A DNA stretch of 64,000 bases from Tumebacillus algifaecis. Lineage in GTDB: Bacteria > Bacillota > Bacilli > Tumebacillales > Tumebacillaceae. The notes under the pieces were generated by a model. That model saw nothing but the letters and a program-made list of their open reading frames with translations, was not told the origin of the DNA and did not search any database. A program made the translations under genes and the position numbers. Positions 1 to 7,547 of this stretch are shown here, piece after piece. Position 1 is the first letter of the stretch. Each line of letters begins with the position of its first letter. Location of the stretch: positions 2,223,001-2,287,000 of the forward strand of contig NZ_CP022657.1 of assembly GCF_002243515.1 (NCBI RefSeq), in the 5' to 3' direction.

Positions 1-90
1 CGGTGCTGATCGTTCGATAGATGTAACAGGAGCACCTGACTAAGCGTATCCCTGTCAAGCGGACAGGAAGTAAACAAAGTACCCGATGCG
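1..90. other. Tail of an upstream transcription unit
   Basis: No complete gene. Frame 2 is open from the window edge to a TAA at 41-43 and would end in ...VTGAPD, so it may be the last codons of an upstream gene, but this is too short to assign. Two small hairpins are visible: GGTGCT (2-7) with AGCACC (31-36), and CCTGTC (51-56) with GACAGG (62-67). Confidence 0.3.
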
Positions 91-133
91 ACCCTAGCTC
101 GATCTTCAAACGAGCTAGGGTCGTTTCATTTTC
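91..133. terminator. Bidirectional rho-independent terminator
   Basis: ACCCTAGCTCG (91-101) pairs perfectly with CGAGCTAGGGT (111-121) around a 9-nt loop, followed by a T-rich tail. On the minus strand it can also end fdhD, whose stop lies about 90 bases away, so it separates convergent units. Confidence 0.8.
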
Positions 134-223
134 GTTAATTTCGATCCTGTTTTGCGCTTGGGAAGTGGTTCTTGTCAGCGAAAAAGGGGCAGGAATTTTC
201 AGTCTCATCTTGAATTACCAATC

Positions 224-1015
224 TTAGGAACGAATGCGTTCTGGATGGGTATAGACATTTAAGGAGCGGTTGCGAATAAATCCGACCACGGTGATCCCAA
301 GCTCTTCGGCAAGGTCGAGTGCAAGTTCGGTAGGGGCCGATTTGGAGAGCACGATTTCGCAACCGATTTTGGCTGCTTTCAGGAGCACTTCGGAAGAGAC
401 TCGGCCTGAGAAGACGATCACTTTGTCGTCGAGCGCGATCTCGTGTTGCAGGCAGTAGCCATAGATTTTATCGAGTGCGTTGTGCCGGCCGATGTCCATG
501 CGGGCGAGGATGATGCCCGACGCATCGCAGAGCGCCGCATTGTGCACGCCGCCCGTTTCGCGGAAGATGTCAGCTCCGCCCTGCATTTTTTTCATCAGGG
601 CGAAACAGTCCTGATAGGTCAGCGTGACGCGTCTAGCGGTGATCTTTTTAGCCGTTTTGGCATCATTGTAAAAATAGAAGCTTTGGCGGCTCTTTCCGCA
701 ACAAGAGGTGAGGTAGCGCTTCGAGTGCAAGTTTTTTGAAAGCGCATTCACGCGGTTTGTTTCCACATGGACCAACCCGCGCGTTTCCTCGACGAGCAGA
801 CTTTTGATGTCACCGAAGCTGGTGATCACACCTTCAGAGGCCAAAAAGCCCACCGTGAGCTGTTCCAGATGCTCCGGTGTGCAGACCAATGTGGCAAACT
901 CTTCCTCATTTAGAAAGATCGTCAGCGGATATTCGGTCACCACTTGGTCTTCACGGTGTTCGACAACACCGTCCGCGTAGGTGAGCACGGGACGTTTGAT
1001 CACGATGTTGCGCAA
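224..1015 (-). CDS. fdhD: FdhD, formate dehydrogenase sulfurtransferase
   Basis: FdhD relays sulfur from a cysteine desulfurase to the molybdenum cofactor of formate dehydrogenase, which is inactive without it; it is cytoplasmic. The family cysteine motif is seen as TSCCGKSR (Cys105-Cys106), and the HxxGGVH-type core appears as ETGGVHNAAL. From the chosen start the protein is 263 residues, normal for the family. I chose a TTG start at 1015: AGGAGGTG lies 6-9 bases upstream, while the in-frame ATG at 1039 precedes that ribosome site and overlaps the -10 box TATAAT (1043-1038), so it is unlikely to be translated. It is divergent from fdhF, its client enzyme. Confidence 0.93.
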   Translation of the reverse strand: MRNIVIKRPVLTYADGVVEHREDQVVTEYPLTIFLNEEEFATLVCTPEHLEQLTVGFLASEGVITSFGDIKSLLVEETRGLVHVETNRVNALSKNLHSKRYLTSCCGKSRQSFYFYNDAKTAKKITARRVTLTYQDCFALMKKMQGGADIFRETGGVHNAALCDASGIILARMDIGRHNALDKIYGYCLQHEIALDDKVIVFSGRVSSEVLLKAAKIGCEIVLSKSAPTELALDLAEELGITVVGFIRNRSLNVYTHPERIRS

Positions 1016-1037
1016 GTTTACACACCTCCTGCGTACC

Positions 1038-1065
1038 ATTATATCCGCAGCATATCCTCATGCAA
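1038..1065 (-). promoter_or_regulatory. Sigma-A promoter of fdhD
   Basis: On the minus strand TTGCAT (1065-1060), a 16-bp spacer and a perfect TATAAT (1043-1038). Transcription would begin about 15 bases before the TTG start of fdhD. Confidence 0.6.
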
Positions 1066-1117
1066 ATGCTGGCAATACTGGAATTGTTAAAGAACGACCG
1101 GACAGGCGGTGCTACTG

Positions 1118-4075
1118 ATGAGCGATCAGCAATTTTCGATACGAATCAACGATCAAGAATTTATTTGCAAACAAGGCGATACGGTACTGCAAGTGGCAGA
1201 GTCGCATGACTTTTACATGCCGCATATCTGTTACCACAACAACCTCGGCCCGATCCAAAGCTGTGACACCTGTATGGTGGAGATCGACGGGGAATTGAAA
1301 CGCGCCTGCTCGACTGCGGTTGAGCCAGGCATGACGGTCAATTCCAACTCCGACCTTGCGAAAGCGGCACAGTTGGAAGCGATGCAGCGGATTTTGAAAA
1401 ACCACGAGTTGTATTGCACCGTCTGTGACAATAACAACGGCAACTGTACGGTGCATAACACGGCCGAGTATCTGCAAGTCGAGCACAACAAATATGAGTT
1501 CACACCGAAACCGTATCCACCGGACAACTCGCACCCGTTCTATCGCTATGAGCCAGATCAGTGCATCCTGTGTGCACGCTGTGTGGAGGCGTGTCAAGAT
1601 TTGCAAGTCAATGAAACGCTGACCATCGATTGGAGCATGGAGCAACCCCGCGTGCTGTGGGATGGTGGCCGTCCGATCGATGAAAGCTCCTGCGTCTCCT
1701 GCGGACATTGTGTGACCGTCTGCCCGTGCAATGCGCTGATGGAAAAATCGATGCTCGGCGAAGCGGGCTATCTGACGGGCATTCCGAATGATTTGCTCCT
1801 GCCGATGATCGATCTGACCAAAGCGGTGGAGCCAGGCTATCAGGAAATTTTTGCGATCTCCGAGATCGAATCGGCGATGCGCGACACGCGAATCAAGCGC
1901 ACAAAGACAGTTTGCACCTACTGCGGGGTCGGTTGCGCGTTTGAAGTGTGGACGAAGGACCGCAAAATCCTCAAGATCGAACCACAGGCCGAGGCGCCGG
2001 TCAATGGCATTTCGACCTGCGTGAAAGGCAAGTTTGGCTGGGACTTCATCAACAGTGAAGAGCGGTTGACCACCCCGCTGATCCGCCAAGGGGACAAGTT
2101 TGTCGAAGCGACATGGGAGGAAGCACTCGACCTGATCGCAGAAAAATTATCGGCGATCAAAAATCTACACGGTCCGGATTCGATTGGATATATCGCTTCC
2201 TCGAAATGTTCAAACGAAGAGAATTTCATCTTTCAAAAGTTTGCCCGAGCGATCATGGGCACGAACAACGTGGACAACTGCTCGCGCTACTGCCAGTCAC
2301 CTGCGACGGCAGGACTGATGCGCACCGTCGGCATCGGTGGCGATTCCGGGACGATCAGAGACCTCGCTGCCGCCGATCTCGTCGTGGTGATCGGGGCCAA
2401 TCCTGCCGAATCGCATCCGGTGTTGGCGACGCGGATCAAGCGGGCGCAAAAGCTGCGCGGGCAAAAACTGCTCGTGCTCGATCTGCGCAAACACGAACTT
2501 GGCGAGCGTGCCGATTTGTTCCTCCGCCCAAATCCGGGTACCGACCTGATCTGGCTGTCGGCGGTGACGAAATACATCCTCGACCAAGGGTTGGAAGACC
2601 GCGCGTTTTTGAACGAGCGTGTTCATGGCTTAGAAGAGTACAGAGCATCGCTCGCACCGTATACGCTTGACTATGCCAGCGAGAAAACGGGCCTGACTTC
2701 TGAGCAGTTGATCGAGATTGCTACGATGGTTCAGGAAGCGAAATCGGTCTGCATCGCGTGGGCGATGGGCGTCACTCAGCACTTAGGCGGCACCGACACG
2801 TCTACGGCGATCTCCAACCTGCTATTGATCACAGGCAACTATGGTCGAGAAGGCACAGGTGCCTATCCGCTGCGCGGACATAACAATGTGCAAGGCGCCT
2901 GCGATTTTGGCACGATGCCCGCGTGGTTCCCTGGGTATGAAGCGGTGGAAAACGATGCGGTTCGGGCCAAATATGAACAGGCATGGAAGGTCAAGCTGTC
3001 TGTGGAACCGGGGCTGAACAACCATCAGATGATCGAAACGATCCATTCTGGCAAGCTGAAAGCGATGTACCTGTTCGGGGAAGACATGGGGCTGGTCGAT
3101 TCAAACTCCAACCATGTCGATTCGGCGTTTGAGCAGATGGAGTTCTTTGTCGTGCAGGACATCTTCTTCACGCGCACAGCACAATTTGCCGATGTGGTAT
3201 TGCCGGCCGCACCAAGCTTGGAAAAAGAAGGGACGTTCACCAACACGGAGCGCCGTATCCAGCGTTTTTACAAAGCGCTCGACCCGCTCGGTGATGCCAA
3301 ACCGGACTGGGAGATCATTCAGTTGGTCGCCAACCGACTCGGCGCGAACTGGAAGTACCAAAGCCCGTCCGACATCATGGAGGAAGCAGCATCGCTGGCC
3401 CCAATTTTTGCGGGAGTGTCCTACGATCGCTTGGAGCATTGGAATTCTCAAGTTTGGCCGGTCAAAGCGGACGGCAGTGATACACCGCTATTGTTTACAG
3501 AGAAGTTCGAGTTCCCCGATGGCAAAGCGCGCTTGTTCCCGGTCGAGTGGACACCTCCATTCGATCCAGGGGAGGAATATGATCTGCATCTGAACAACGG
3601 CCGCCTGCTCGAACATTTCCATGAAGGCAACATGACCTATAAATCGGAGGGTCTGTCGCACAAAGTGCCGCGCGAATGGCTGGAAATCTCGCCGGAGTTG
3701 GCAGAGGAGCGCGGTATTCGCTCCGGCGCGCTGGTGCGGTTGACCTCACCATACGGCAGTGTCAAAGTTCAGGTTGAAGTGACCGACCGAGTGCGCGGAC
3801 GTGAGCTGTACATCACGATGAACTCGCGCGGCGAAGGCGCGGTCAACAAATTGACCTCTTCTTATCACGACAAAGTGACACATACACCGAACTACAAAGA
3901 GATGAGCGTGAAGATGGAAGTGCTGGAGCAAAGTGGTGAGCGTCCGCTTCCGAAGTGGAACCATCGCTTCGGCAACCGTCAGCCGCAACTGGGCGTTCGC
4001 ATCGAAGAAAAGTGGCAGCGCGACGATTACATACCGATCTCCGAAGAGATCACAGGAGGTGGACATCGTGGCTAA
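1118..4075 (+). CDS. fdhF: Formate dehydrogenase, molybdopterin subunit (YrhE/FdhF type)
   Basis: Oxidises formate to CO2 with a molybdopterin cofactor. Domain order: N-terminal [2Fe-2S] ferredoxin domain (Cys38, 49, 52, 64), an NADH dehydrogenase G-type linker, two [4Fe-4S] ferredoxin motifs (CILCARC and CVSCGHC), a [4Fe-4S] motif CTYCGVGC, then the molybdopterin oxidoreductase and dinucleotide-binding domains. The Mo ligand is a cysteine (Cys392 in SRYCQSPATAGL), so no selenocysteine is needed. About 985 residues, like Bacillus YrhE. ATG 1118 is preferred over GTG 1109 because AGGCGGTG sits 6 bases before it. The next gene overlaps its end by 8 bases. The electron acceptor is not shown by the sequence. 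Confidence 0.95.
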   Translation: MSDQQFSIRINDQEFICKQGDTVLQVAESHDFYMPHICYHNNLGPIQSCDTCMVEIDGELKRACSTAVEPGMTVNSNSDLAKAAQLEAMQRILKNHELYCTVCDNNNGNCTVHNTAEYLQVEHNKYEFTPKPYPPDNSHPFYRYEPDQCILCARCVEACQDLQVNETLTIDWSMEQPRVLWDGGRPIDESSCVSCGHCVTVCPCNALMEKSMLGEAGYLTGIPNDLLLPMIDLTKAVEPGYQEIFAISEIESAMRDTRIKRTKTVCTYCGVGCAFEVWTKDRKILKIEPQAEAPVNGISTCVKGKFGWDFINSEERLTTPLIRQGDKFVEATWEEALDLIAEKLSAIKNLHGPDSIGYIASSKCSNEENFIFQKFARAIMGTNNVDNCSRYCQSPATAGLMRTVGIGGDSGTIRDLAAADLVVVIGANPAESHPVLATRIKRAQKLRGQKLLVLDLRKHELGERADLFLRPNPGTDLIWLSAVTKYILDQGLEDRAFLNERVHGLEEYRASLAPYTLDYASEKTGLTSEQLIEIATMVQEAKSVCIAWAMGVTQHLGGTDTSTAISNLLLITGNYGREGTGAYPLRGHNNVQGACDFGTMPAWFPGYEAVENDAVRAKYEQAWKVKLSVEPGLNNHQMIETIHSGKLKAMYLFGEDMGLVDSNSNHVDSAFEQMEFFVVQDIFFTRTAQFADVVLPAAPSLEKEGTFTNTERRIQRFYKALDPLGDAKPDWEIIQLVANRLGANWKYQSPSDIMEEAASLAPIFAGVSYDRLEHWNSQVWPVKADGSDTPLLFTEKFEFPDGKARLFPVEWTPPFDPGEEYDLHLNNGRLLEHFHEGNMTYKSEGLSHKVPREWLEISPELAEERGIRSGALVRLTSPYGSVKVQVEVTDRVRGRELYITMNSRGEGAVNKLTSSYHDKVTHTPNYKEMSVKMEVLEQSGERPLPKWNHRFGNRQPQLGVRIEEKWQRDDYIPISEEITGGGHRG

Positions 4076-4556
4076 AGCGACGACGCAGATCGAAAAGCGG
4101 GTGCCAAGTCAAGCTGAACAGGAAGCGGATGCGTTAAAAGAAGTGCTGGGCGCGGTCGTACAGCACAAAGACGCGTTGCTCACCTTCTTGGATGTGCTCG
4201 GTGAACTGCATGATGCGGGTACCTTGGAAATGGCGCAAGGTGCGCTGAAGAGCCGCCACAAGATCGGCGTGATCGGCATGAATCAACTGAACAAGTCGGG
4301 TGCTCAAAACATGATCAAAAACGGGATGAGCACCCTGCAATTTCTCGGTCAGCTCGATCCGAACAAACTGCAAACACTGCTCGCTTCGCTGGCCGCTGGC
4401 GTCGAGCATGCCGTGCCGACCGAGCCAGAACCGAAAAACAAAAAAACAGGGGTGTTCGATCTGATCAAAGGAGTGCGCGATCCGGAAGTATCGTCGTCCC
4501 TTTCGATGTTGCTCAACTTCTTGCGCGGAATGGGCGCAAAGAAAGGGGGGGAGTAG
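4068..4556 (+). CDS. DUF1641 protein (YrhD-like)
   Basis: A 162-residue soluble, helix-rich protein of the DUF1641 family, which commonly accompanies YrhE-type formate dehydrogenases; its biochemical role is unknown. The Gly-containing helical core GVIGMNQLNKSGA and a C-terminal GVRDPEV segment resemble family members. GTG start at 4068 with AGGAGGTG 7 bases upstream; the start overlaps the fdhF stop by 8 bases, so translation is probably coupled. Partnership with the dehydrogenase is inferred from context only. Confidence 0.85.
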   Translation: MAKATTQIEKRVPSQAEQEADALKEVLGAVVQHKDALLTFLDVLGELHDAGTLEMAQGALKSRHKIGVIGMNQLNKSGAQNMIKNGMSTLQFLGQLDPNKLQTLLASLAAGVEHAVPTEPEPKNKKTGVFDLIKGVRDPEVSSSLSMLLNFLRGMGAKKGGE

Positions 4557-4557
4557 G

Positions 4558-4770
4558 ATGGCGATCCACAAACTGTTTGTCAAAGGCATGAGCCATCCTG
4601 GCGATTGTGAAAAAATTGGCCACGCACTGCGCCAAGTTTTTGGGATTCAAGAAGTGACGATCAATTATCACGATGCTGAAGTGACGGTCAGCTATGATGA
4701 ACGCGCCGCTTCCCTGCACGATTTTCAACAAGCGATCGACGATTGCGGATTTCAAGCGACTGCCGAGTGA
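4558..4770 (+). CDS. HMA-like ferredoxin-fold small protein
   Basis: A 70-residue protein with the beta-alpha-beta-beta-alpha-beta pattern of heavy-metal-associated domains (CopZ-like). The metal loop is atypical: GMSHPGDC keeps only one of the two cysteines of GMxCxxC, so copper chaperone activity is doubtful. It starts one base after the DUF1641 stop, so belongs to the formate dehydrogenase operon. The TGA stop (4768-4770) sits inside a GNRA-type hairpin and the frame stays open for 38 more codons (see findings). Confidence 0.75.
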   Translation: MAIHKLFVKGMSHPGDCEKIGHALRQVFGIQEVTINYHDAEVTVSYDERAASLHDFQQAIDDCGFQATAE

Positions 4771-4887
4771 AAACTCGGCTTTGGTTCGCTGGAGATGCTG
4801 ATCGCGATGGCGGCGTTTTTCCTCCCGGTGGTCAAGAAGTATGGCAAATCGAGCGAACCTGTAGTGCAAACGACCTCCACCCACTAG
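4763..4887 (+). other. In-frame hydrophobic extension after the HMA stop
   Basis: CCGAGT (4763-4768) and ACTCGG (4773-4778) close a GAAA loop spanning the TGA of the previous gene. After the stop the same frame continues to a TAG at 4885-4887 and would encode a hydrophobic stretch (MLIAMAAFFLPVV) and a polar tail. An ATG at 4795 could start a 30-residue peptide, but GGAG touches the ATG, so initiation looks poor. It could be a small membrane peptide, a readthrough tail or a decayed domain. Confidence 0.25.
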
Positions 4888-4901
4888 GGAGGAGGTTTTT
4901 C
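4873..4901 (+). terminator. Rho-independent terminator of the fdh operon
   Basis: ACCTCC-A-CCC (4873-4882) pairs with GGG-A-GGAGGT (4887-4896) around ACTA, followed by TTTTT. Confidence 0.85.
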
Positions 4902-4936
4902 TATTTGTTGGGTGGTAATTTTCTGAAAGTTAACAC

Positions 4937-4965
4937 TTTAGTTCCGTGAGTATCTATATTATAAT
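4937..4965 (+). promoter_or_regulatory. Promoter of the decarboxylase-kinase operon
   Basis: Perfect -10 TATAAT (4960-4965) with a weak -35 TTTAGT (4937-4942) at 17 bp spacing, just after the preceding terminator. The leader is about 30 bases. Confidence 0.5.
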
Positions 4966-4998
4966 TGTTATAACCTACTAAACGAAGGGGAAATTTAA

Positions 4999-5505
4999 AT
5001 GAATCAAGTTGCGGAGCGGATTATATCGACGTTGTTAGATAATGGATATCGTGCGTTTACTGGTGTCCCATGCTCATTGCTTAAGGGCGCCTTTCGCTTG
5101 TTGGAGGAGGAGATGCGACAAGAGAAACCGCGCTTGCGCTATGTGAGCGCAGTGCGTGAAGATTCGGCACTGGGGCTGGCAGCTGGGATGTATCTGGGTG
5201 GTGAGAAGACTGTGGTGCTGATGCAGAACTCCGGTTTGGGCTATTGTCTAAACGTTTTGACGTCGATGTCTTTGATCTACGATATTCCCAACCTGATGGT
5301 GATCTCGTGGCGTGGAGCGGAAGGTATGAATGATGCGGTGGAGCATGACATCATCGGTGAACGCCTGCTCCATGTGTTGGACGCGGTGGGCATCACCTAT
5401 GTGCTGTTGGACCCGGAGACGCCAGAAGCGAGTGTGGAGGCGTGTTTGCATCAGATCGAGGAATTGCATAAGCCAGTAGCTCTGTTAATTCGACAAGCGG
5501 TGTGA
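4999..5505 (+). CDS. TPP-dependent decarboxylase alpha subunit (phosphonopyruvate/sulfopyruvate type)
   Basis: The 168-residue pyrimidine-binding half of a thiamine-diphosphate decarboxylase, like the alpha chains of sulfopyruvate decarboxylase (ComD) and split phosphonopyruvate decarboxylases. The cofactor-activating Glu is seen in AVREDSALGLAAG, and MQNSGLG and SWRGAEG match the family. Such enzymes decarboxylate a 3-phosphono-, 3-sulfo- or related 2-oxo acid to the aldehyde. It is the first gene of a tight five-gene operon; the beta chain starts 5 bases after its stop. No PEP mutase or sulfolactate gene is present here, so the substrate is not defined. Ribosome site GAAGGGGA precedes ATG 4999. 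Confidence 0.82.
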   Translation: MNQVAERIISTLLDNGYRAFTGVPCSLLKGAFRLLEEEMRQEKPRLRYVSAVREDSALGLAAGMYLGGEKTVVLMQNSGLGYCLNVLTSMSLIYDIPNLMVISWRGAEGMNDAVEHDIIGERLLHVLDAVGITYVLLDPETPEASVEACLHQIEELHKPVALLIRQAV

Positions 5506-5510
5506 GGTGA

Positions 5511-6065
5511 ATGATGATGAAGATGAAAGATGCGATGAAAGCGGTGTTGGATCGATACCCGAATGCACTCTATGTGAGCACTTGTGGATATATATCACGG
5601 GAATTATTCAATCTGCATGATAGCGAAGATCATTTTTATATGCTGGGGTCGATGGGAATGGCAGCACCGGTTGGATTGGGGTTGGCACTGACTCATCCCG
5701 AGCGTACGATCGTCGTGCTGGACGGCGACGGCTCCTTCATGATGAACCTTGGCATCATTGCGATGATCACCTCGGAACAGCCGCAGAATTTGGTGCATGT
5801 CGTGCTGGATAATCGGCTGTATGAAAGCACAGGCGGGCAGAAACCTGTGCAGTTTGAAAACATGGTAGGCGTCGCTGTTGCGGCCGGATACCGCCATGCT
5901 GTGCATGTGCAGGAGGAAGCCGATTTTGGGAAGCTGGACGGTCTGGCTGGGTTGACGTTTGTACAAGCCTTGATCGAGCCGCGCACAGAGCCGATCGGCA
6001 AGCGCATCAAGTGGACGCCACAGGAGCTCGTGGAGCGGTTTCACACGGCGGCAGGAAGAGGGTGA
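5511..6065 (+). CDS. TPP-dependent decarboxylase beta subunit
   Basis: The 184-residue diphosphate-binding half that completes the preceding subunit. It has the TPP/Mg motif GDGSFMMNLG followed about 25 residues later by LDNRLYESTGGQ, the signature stretch of phosphonopyruvate and sulfopyruvate decarboxylases (LDNxxxxSTGGQ). Three ATGs in a row begin the frame; ATG 5517 has the best spacing from GAGGTGA (5504-5510), so the true start may be two codons downstream. Catalyses, with the alpha chain, non-oxidative decarboxylation of a 2-oxo acid; which one is unknown. Confidence 0.82.
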   Translation: MMMKMKDAMKAVLDRYPNALYVSTCGYISRELFNLHDSEDHFYMLGSMGMAAPVGLGLALTHPERTIVVLDGDGSFMMNLGIIAMITSEQPQNLVHVVLDNRLYESTGGQKPVQFENMVGVAVAAGYRHAVHVQEEADFGKLDGLAGLTFVQALIEPRTEPIGKRIKWTPQELVERFHTAAGRG

Positions 6066-6070
6066 GTTCG

Positions 6071-6883
6071 ATGAATGTAGTCAAGATTGGAGGGAGTTTG
6101 CTGACCGATAAGGACGGCTACTGTGCGCCGAATCAGGAGATGGTGCGGCAGTATGCGCGCACGATCGCCAAGGAGTGGGAGCGGCTGCGTGGCAACTTGA
6201 TCCTGATCGTCGGCGGAGGCTCGTATGGGAATGCAGTGCCGGTTCGCTATCACTTGAAGGATGCTTCCCTGCCGTGGAAAGATACGGACCTGTCGATGAT
6301 GACGGTGAAGATGTTTGAGTGGTTGTCGCTGGTGACCCAGATTTTTCGGGAAGAGGGAGTGCCTTGCTATCCGTTCCAGACCAGCGGGTATGTGGTGACG
6401 AAAAACAAACGGCCCCAGCGTTTTTTTGTGGAGCCGGTGGAGCACGTGCTGTCGATGGGGGTGCTGCCCGTTTTCTCGGGCGACCTGGTCTTTGATGAGG
6501 AGCAGCAGTTTATCATTTTTTCGAGTGATAATTTGCCCGAGTTGTTTGTCGAGCGGATGTCTCTCCGGCGGATGGTGATGCTGACCGATGTTGAGGGAGT
6601 GATGCAAATCGGAACGGATGGGCAGCAGACGGTGATTCCTGAAGTGACGCGTGCAAATTTTCAGGAGGTGCTGCGCTGTGCGGGGCCTTCGCAAAAGCCG
6701 GATATCACAGGCGGAATGAAAAATAAGCTGGAAGCTCTGTTGCGCTTGGCGGAGCAGGGAGTGGAAGGTGTGATCACCAGCGGAAGGAAGGCGGAGGCAT
6801 TGCTGCCAGCGTTGTTTGAGCCCGAGCCTGTAGGCACGATGATTCGGCCTTGGGCACAAGAGAATAGAGGGGGATTGCTGTAG
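6071..6883 (+). CDS. Amino-acid-kinase-fold kinase (isopentenyl phosphate kinase/FomA-like)
   Basis: A 270-residue kinase with the fold of isopentenyl phosphate kinase and the fosfomycin kinase FomA: VKIGGSLLTDK at the N-terminus, LIVGGGSYGN, MLTDVEGV and the C-terminal DITGGMKNKLEALL stretch typical of IPK (DVTGGM). The catalytic histidine of IPK, just before the glycine-rich loop (HGGGSFGH), is replaced by Val and the loop ends in GN, so the substrate may not be isopentenyl phosphate. It phosphorylates a phosphate, phosphonate or similar acid by inference. It starts 5 bases after the decarboxylase beta stop and abuts the next kinase gene. Confidence 0.75.
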   Translation: MNVVKIGGSLLTDKDGYCAPNQEMVRQYARTIAKEWERLRGNLILIVGGGSYGNAVPVRYHLKDASLPWKDTDLSMMTVKMFEWLSLVTQIFREEGVPCYPFQTSGYVVTKNKRPQRFFVEPVEHVLSMGVLPVFSGDLVFDEEQQFIIFSSDNLPELFVERMSLRRMVMLTDVEGVMQIGTDGQQTVIPEVTRANFQEVLRCAGPSQKPDITGGMKNKLEALLRLAEQGVEGVITSGRKAEALLPALFEPEPVGTMIRPWAQENRGGLL

Positions 6884-7528
6884 ATGTTGATTGCGTTTTC
6901 GGGATGTGACGGGGCAGGTAAGAGCACGCAGGTGAAGGCGGTTCAGCAAATCTTGCAGGAGCGCGGGCTGCAGGTGAAGGTGCTGGATAAATGGGAGATT
7001 CGGGATCATGAGAAGTTTAGAGAGTGCCGCATGATCAACATTGAGCTGGAAGATTTGAAAAATGCGGTCGGGGAGATGGAAGGGCACAGTCGAGCGATGT
7101 TTTTGTTCTGGGCGATTGGGATCACGATGACGCGGGACGATTTGGATGACCCGAACGTCGTGTATTTGCTGGACGGGTACTGGATGAAGCATGCGGCGGT
7201 GGAGATTGAGTATGGGTGCTCGCCAGAGTGGATTGAGCTGACGGCGCAACAGTTTCGCCCGGCCGATCTGACGTTTTATTTTGATGTGTTGCCGGAGGTG
7301 GCTTTGGAGCGGAAGGATGATTTTAATGTCTATGAGTGCGGGCGGGACCCGGAATGTCGGCCGGAGTCGTTTATCGAGCACCAGACCAAGTTGCGCAAGC
7401 GGATGCTGCAGTGGTCGGAGCGGTTTGGCTGGGAAGTGGTGAATTCGATGCAAGAGCAACAGGCGATCACCGAGCTTGTGATGAAGCAGGTGGATCAGCT
7501 GCTTGAGCAGAACAAGGGCCAGAGCTAG
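6884..7528 (+). CDS. Thymidylate-kinase-like P-loop kinase
   Basis: A 214-residue P-loop protein with Walker A GCDGAGKSTQ and overall dTMP-kinase organisation. The usual DRY/S substrate motif is DGYWMKHA, and the central region is diverged, so it is unlikely to be housekeeping Tmk. It begins directly after the preceding kinase stop (TAG-ATG), with GAGGGGGA as ribosome site. Two kinases of different folds in one operon suggest two successive or alternative phosphorylations of a pathway intermediate; that is inference. Confidence 0.75.
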   Translation: MLIAFSGCDGAGKSTQVKAVQQILQERGLQVKVLDKWEIRDHEKFRECRMINIELEDLKNAVGEMEGHSRAMFLFWAIGITMTRDDLDDPNVVYLLDGYWMKHAAVEIEYGCSPEWIELTAQQFRPADLTFYFDVLPEVALERKDDFNVYECGRDPECRPESFIEHQTKLRKRMLQWSERFGWEVVNSMQEQQAITELVMKQVDQLLEQNKGQS

Positions 7529-7547
7529 ACGTTGAAGGGTGGCGAAG

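Noticed and set aside
4768-4770. Selenocysteine at the TGA after the HMA-like gene
   Set aside because: The hairpin surrounds the TGA and is too short for a bacterial SECIS, and the formate dehydrogenase itself uses Cys.
6041-7459. A 472-codon open frame on the minus strand
   Set aside because: It is antisense to the two kinase genes, has low-complexity His/Arg/Leu-rich sequence, and lacks a ribosome site; it is a shadow of G-rich codons on the plus strand.
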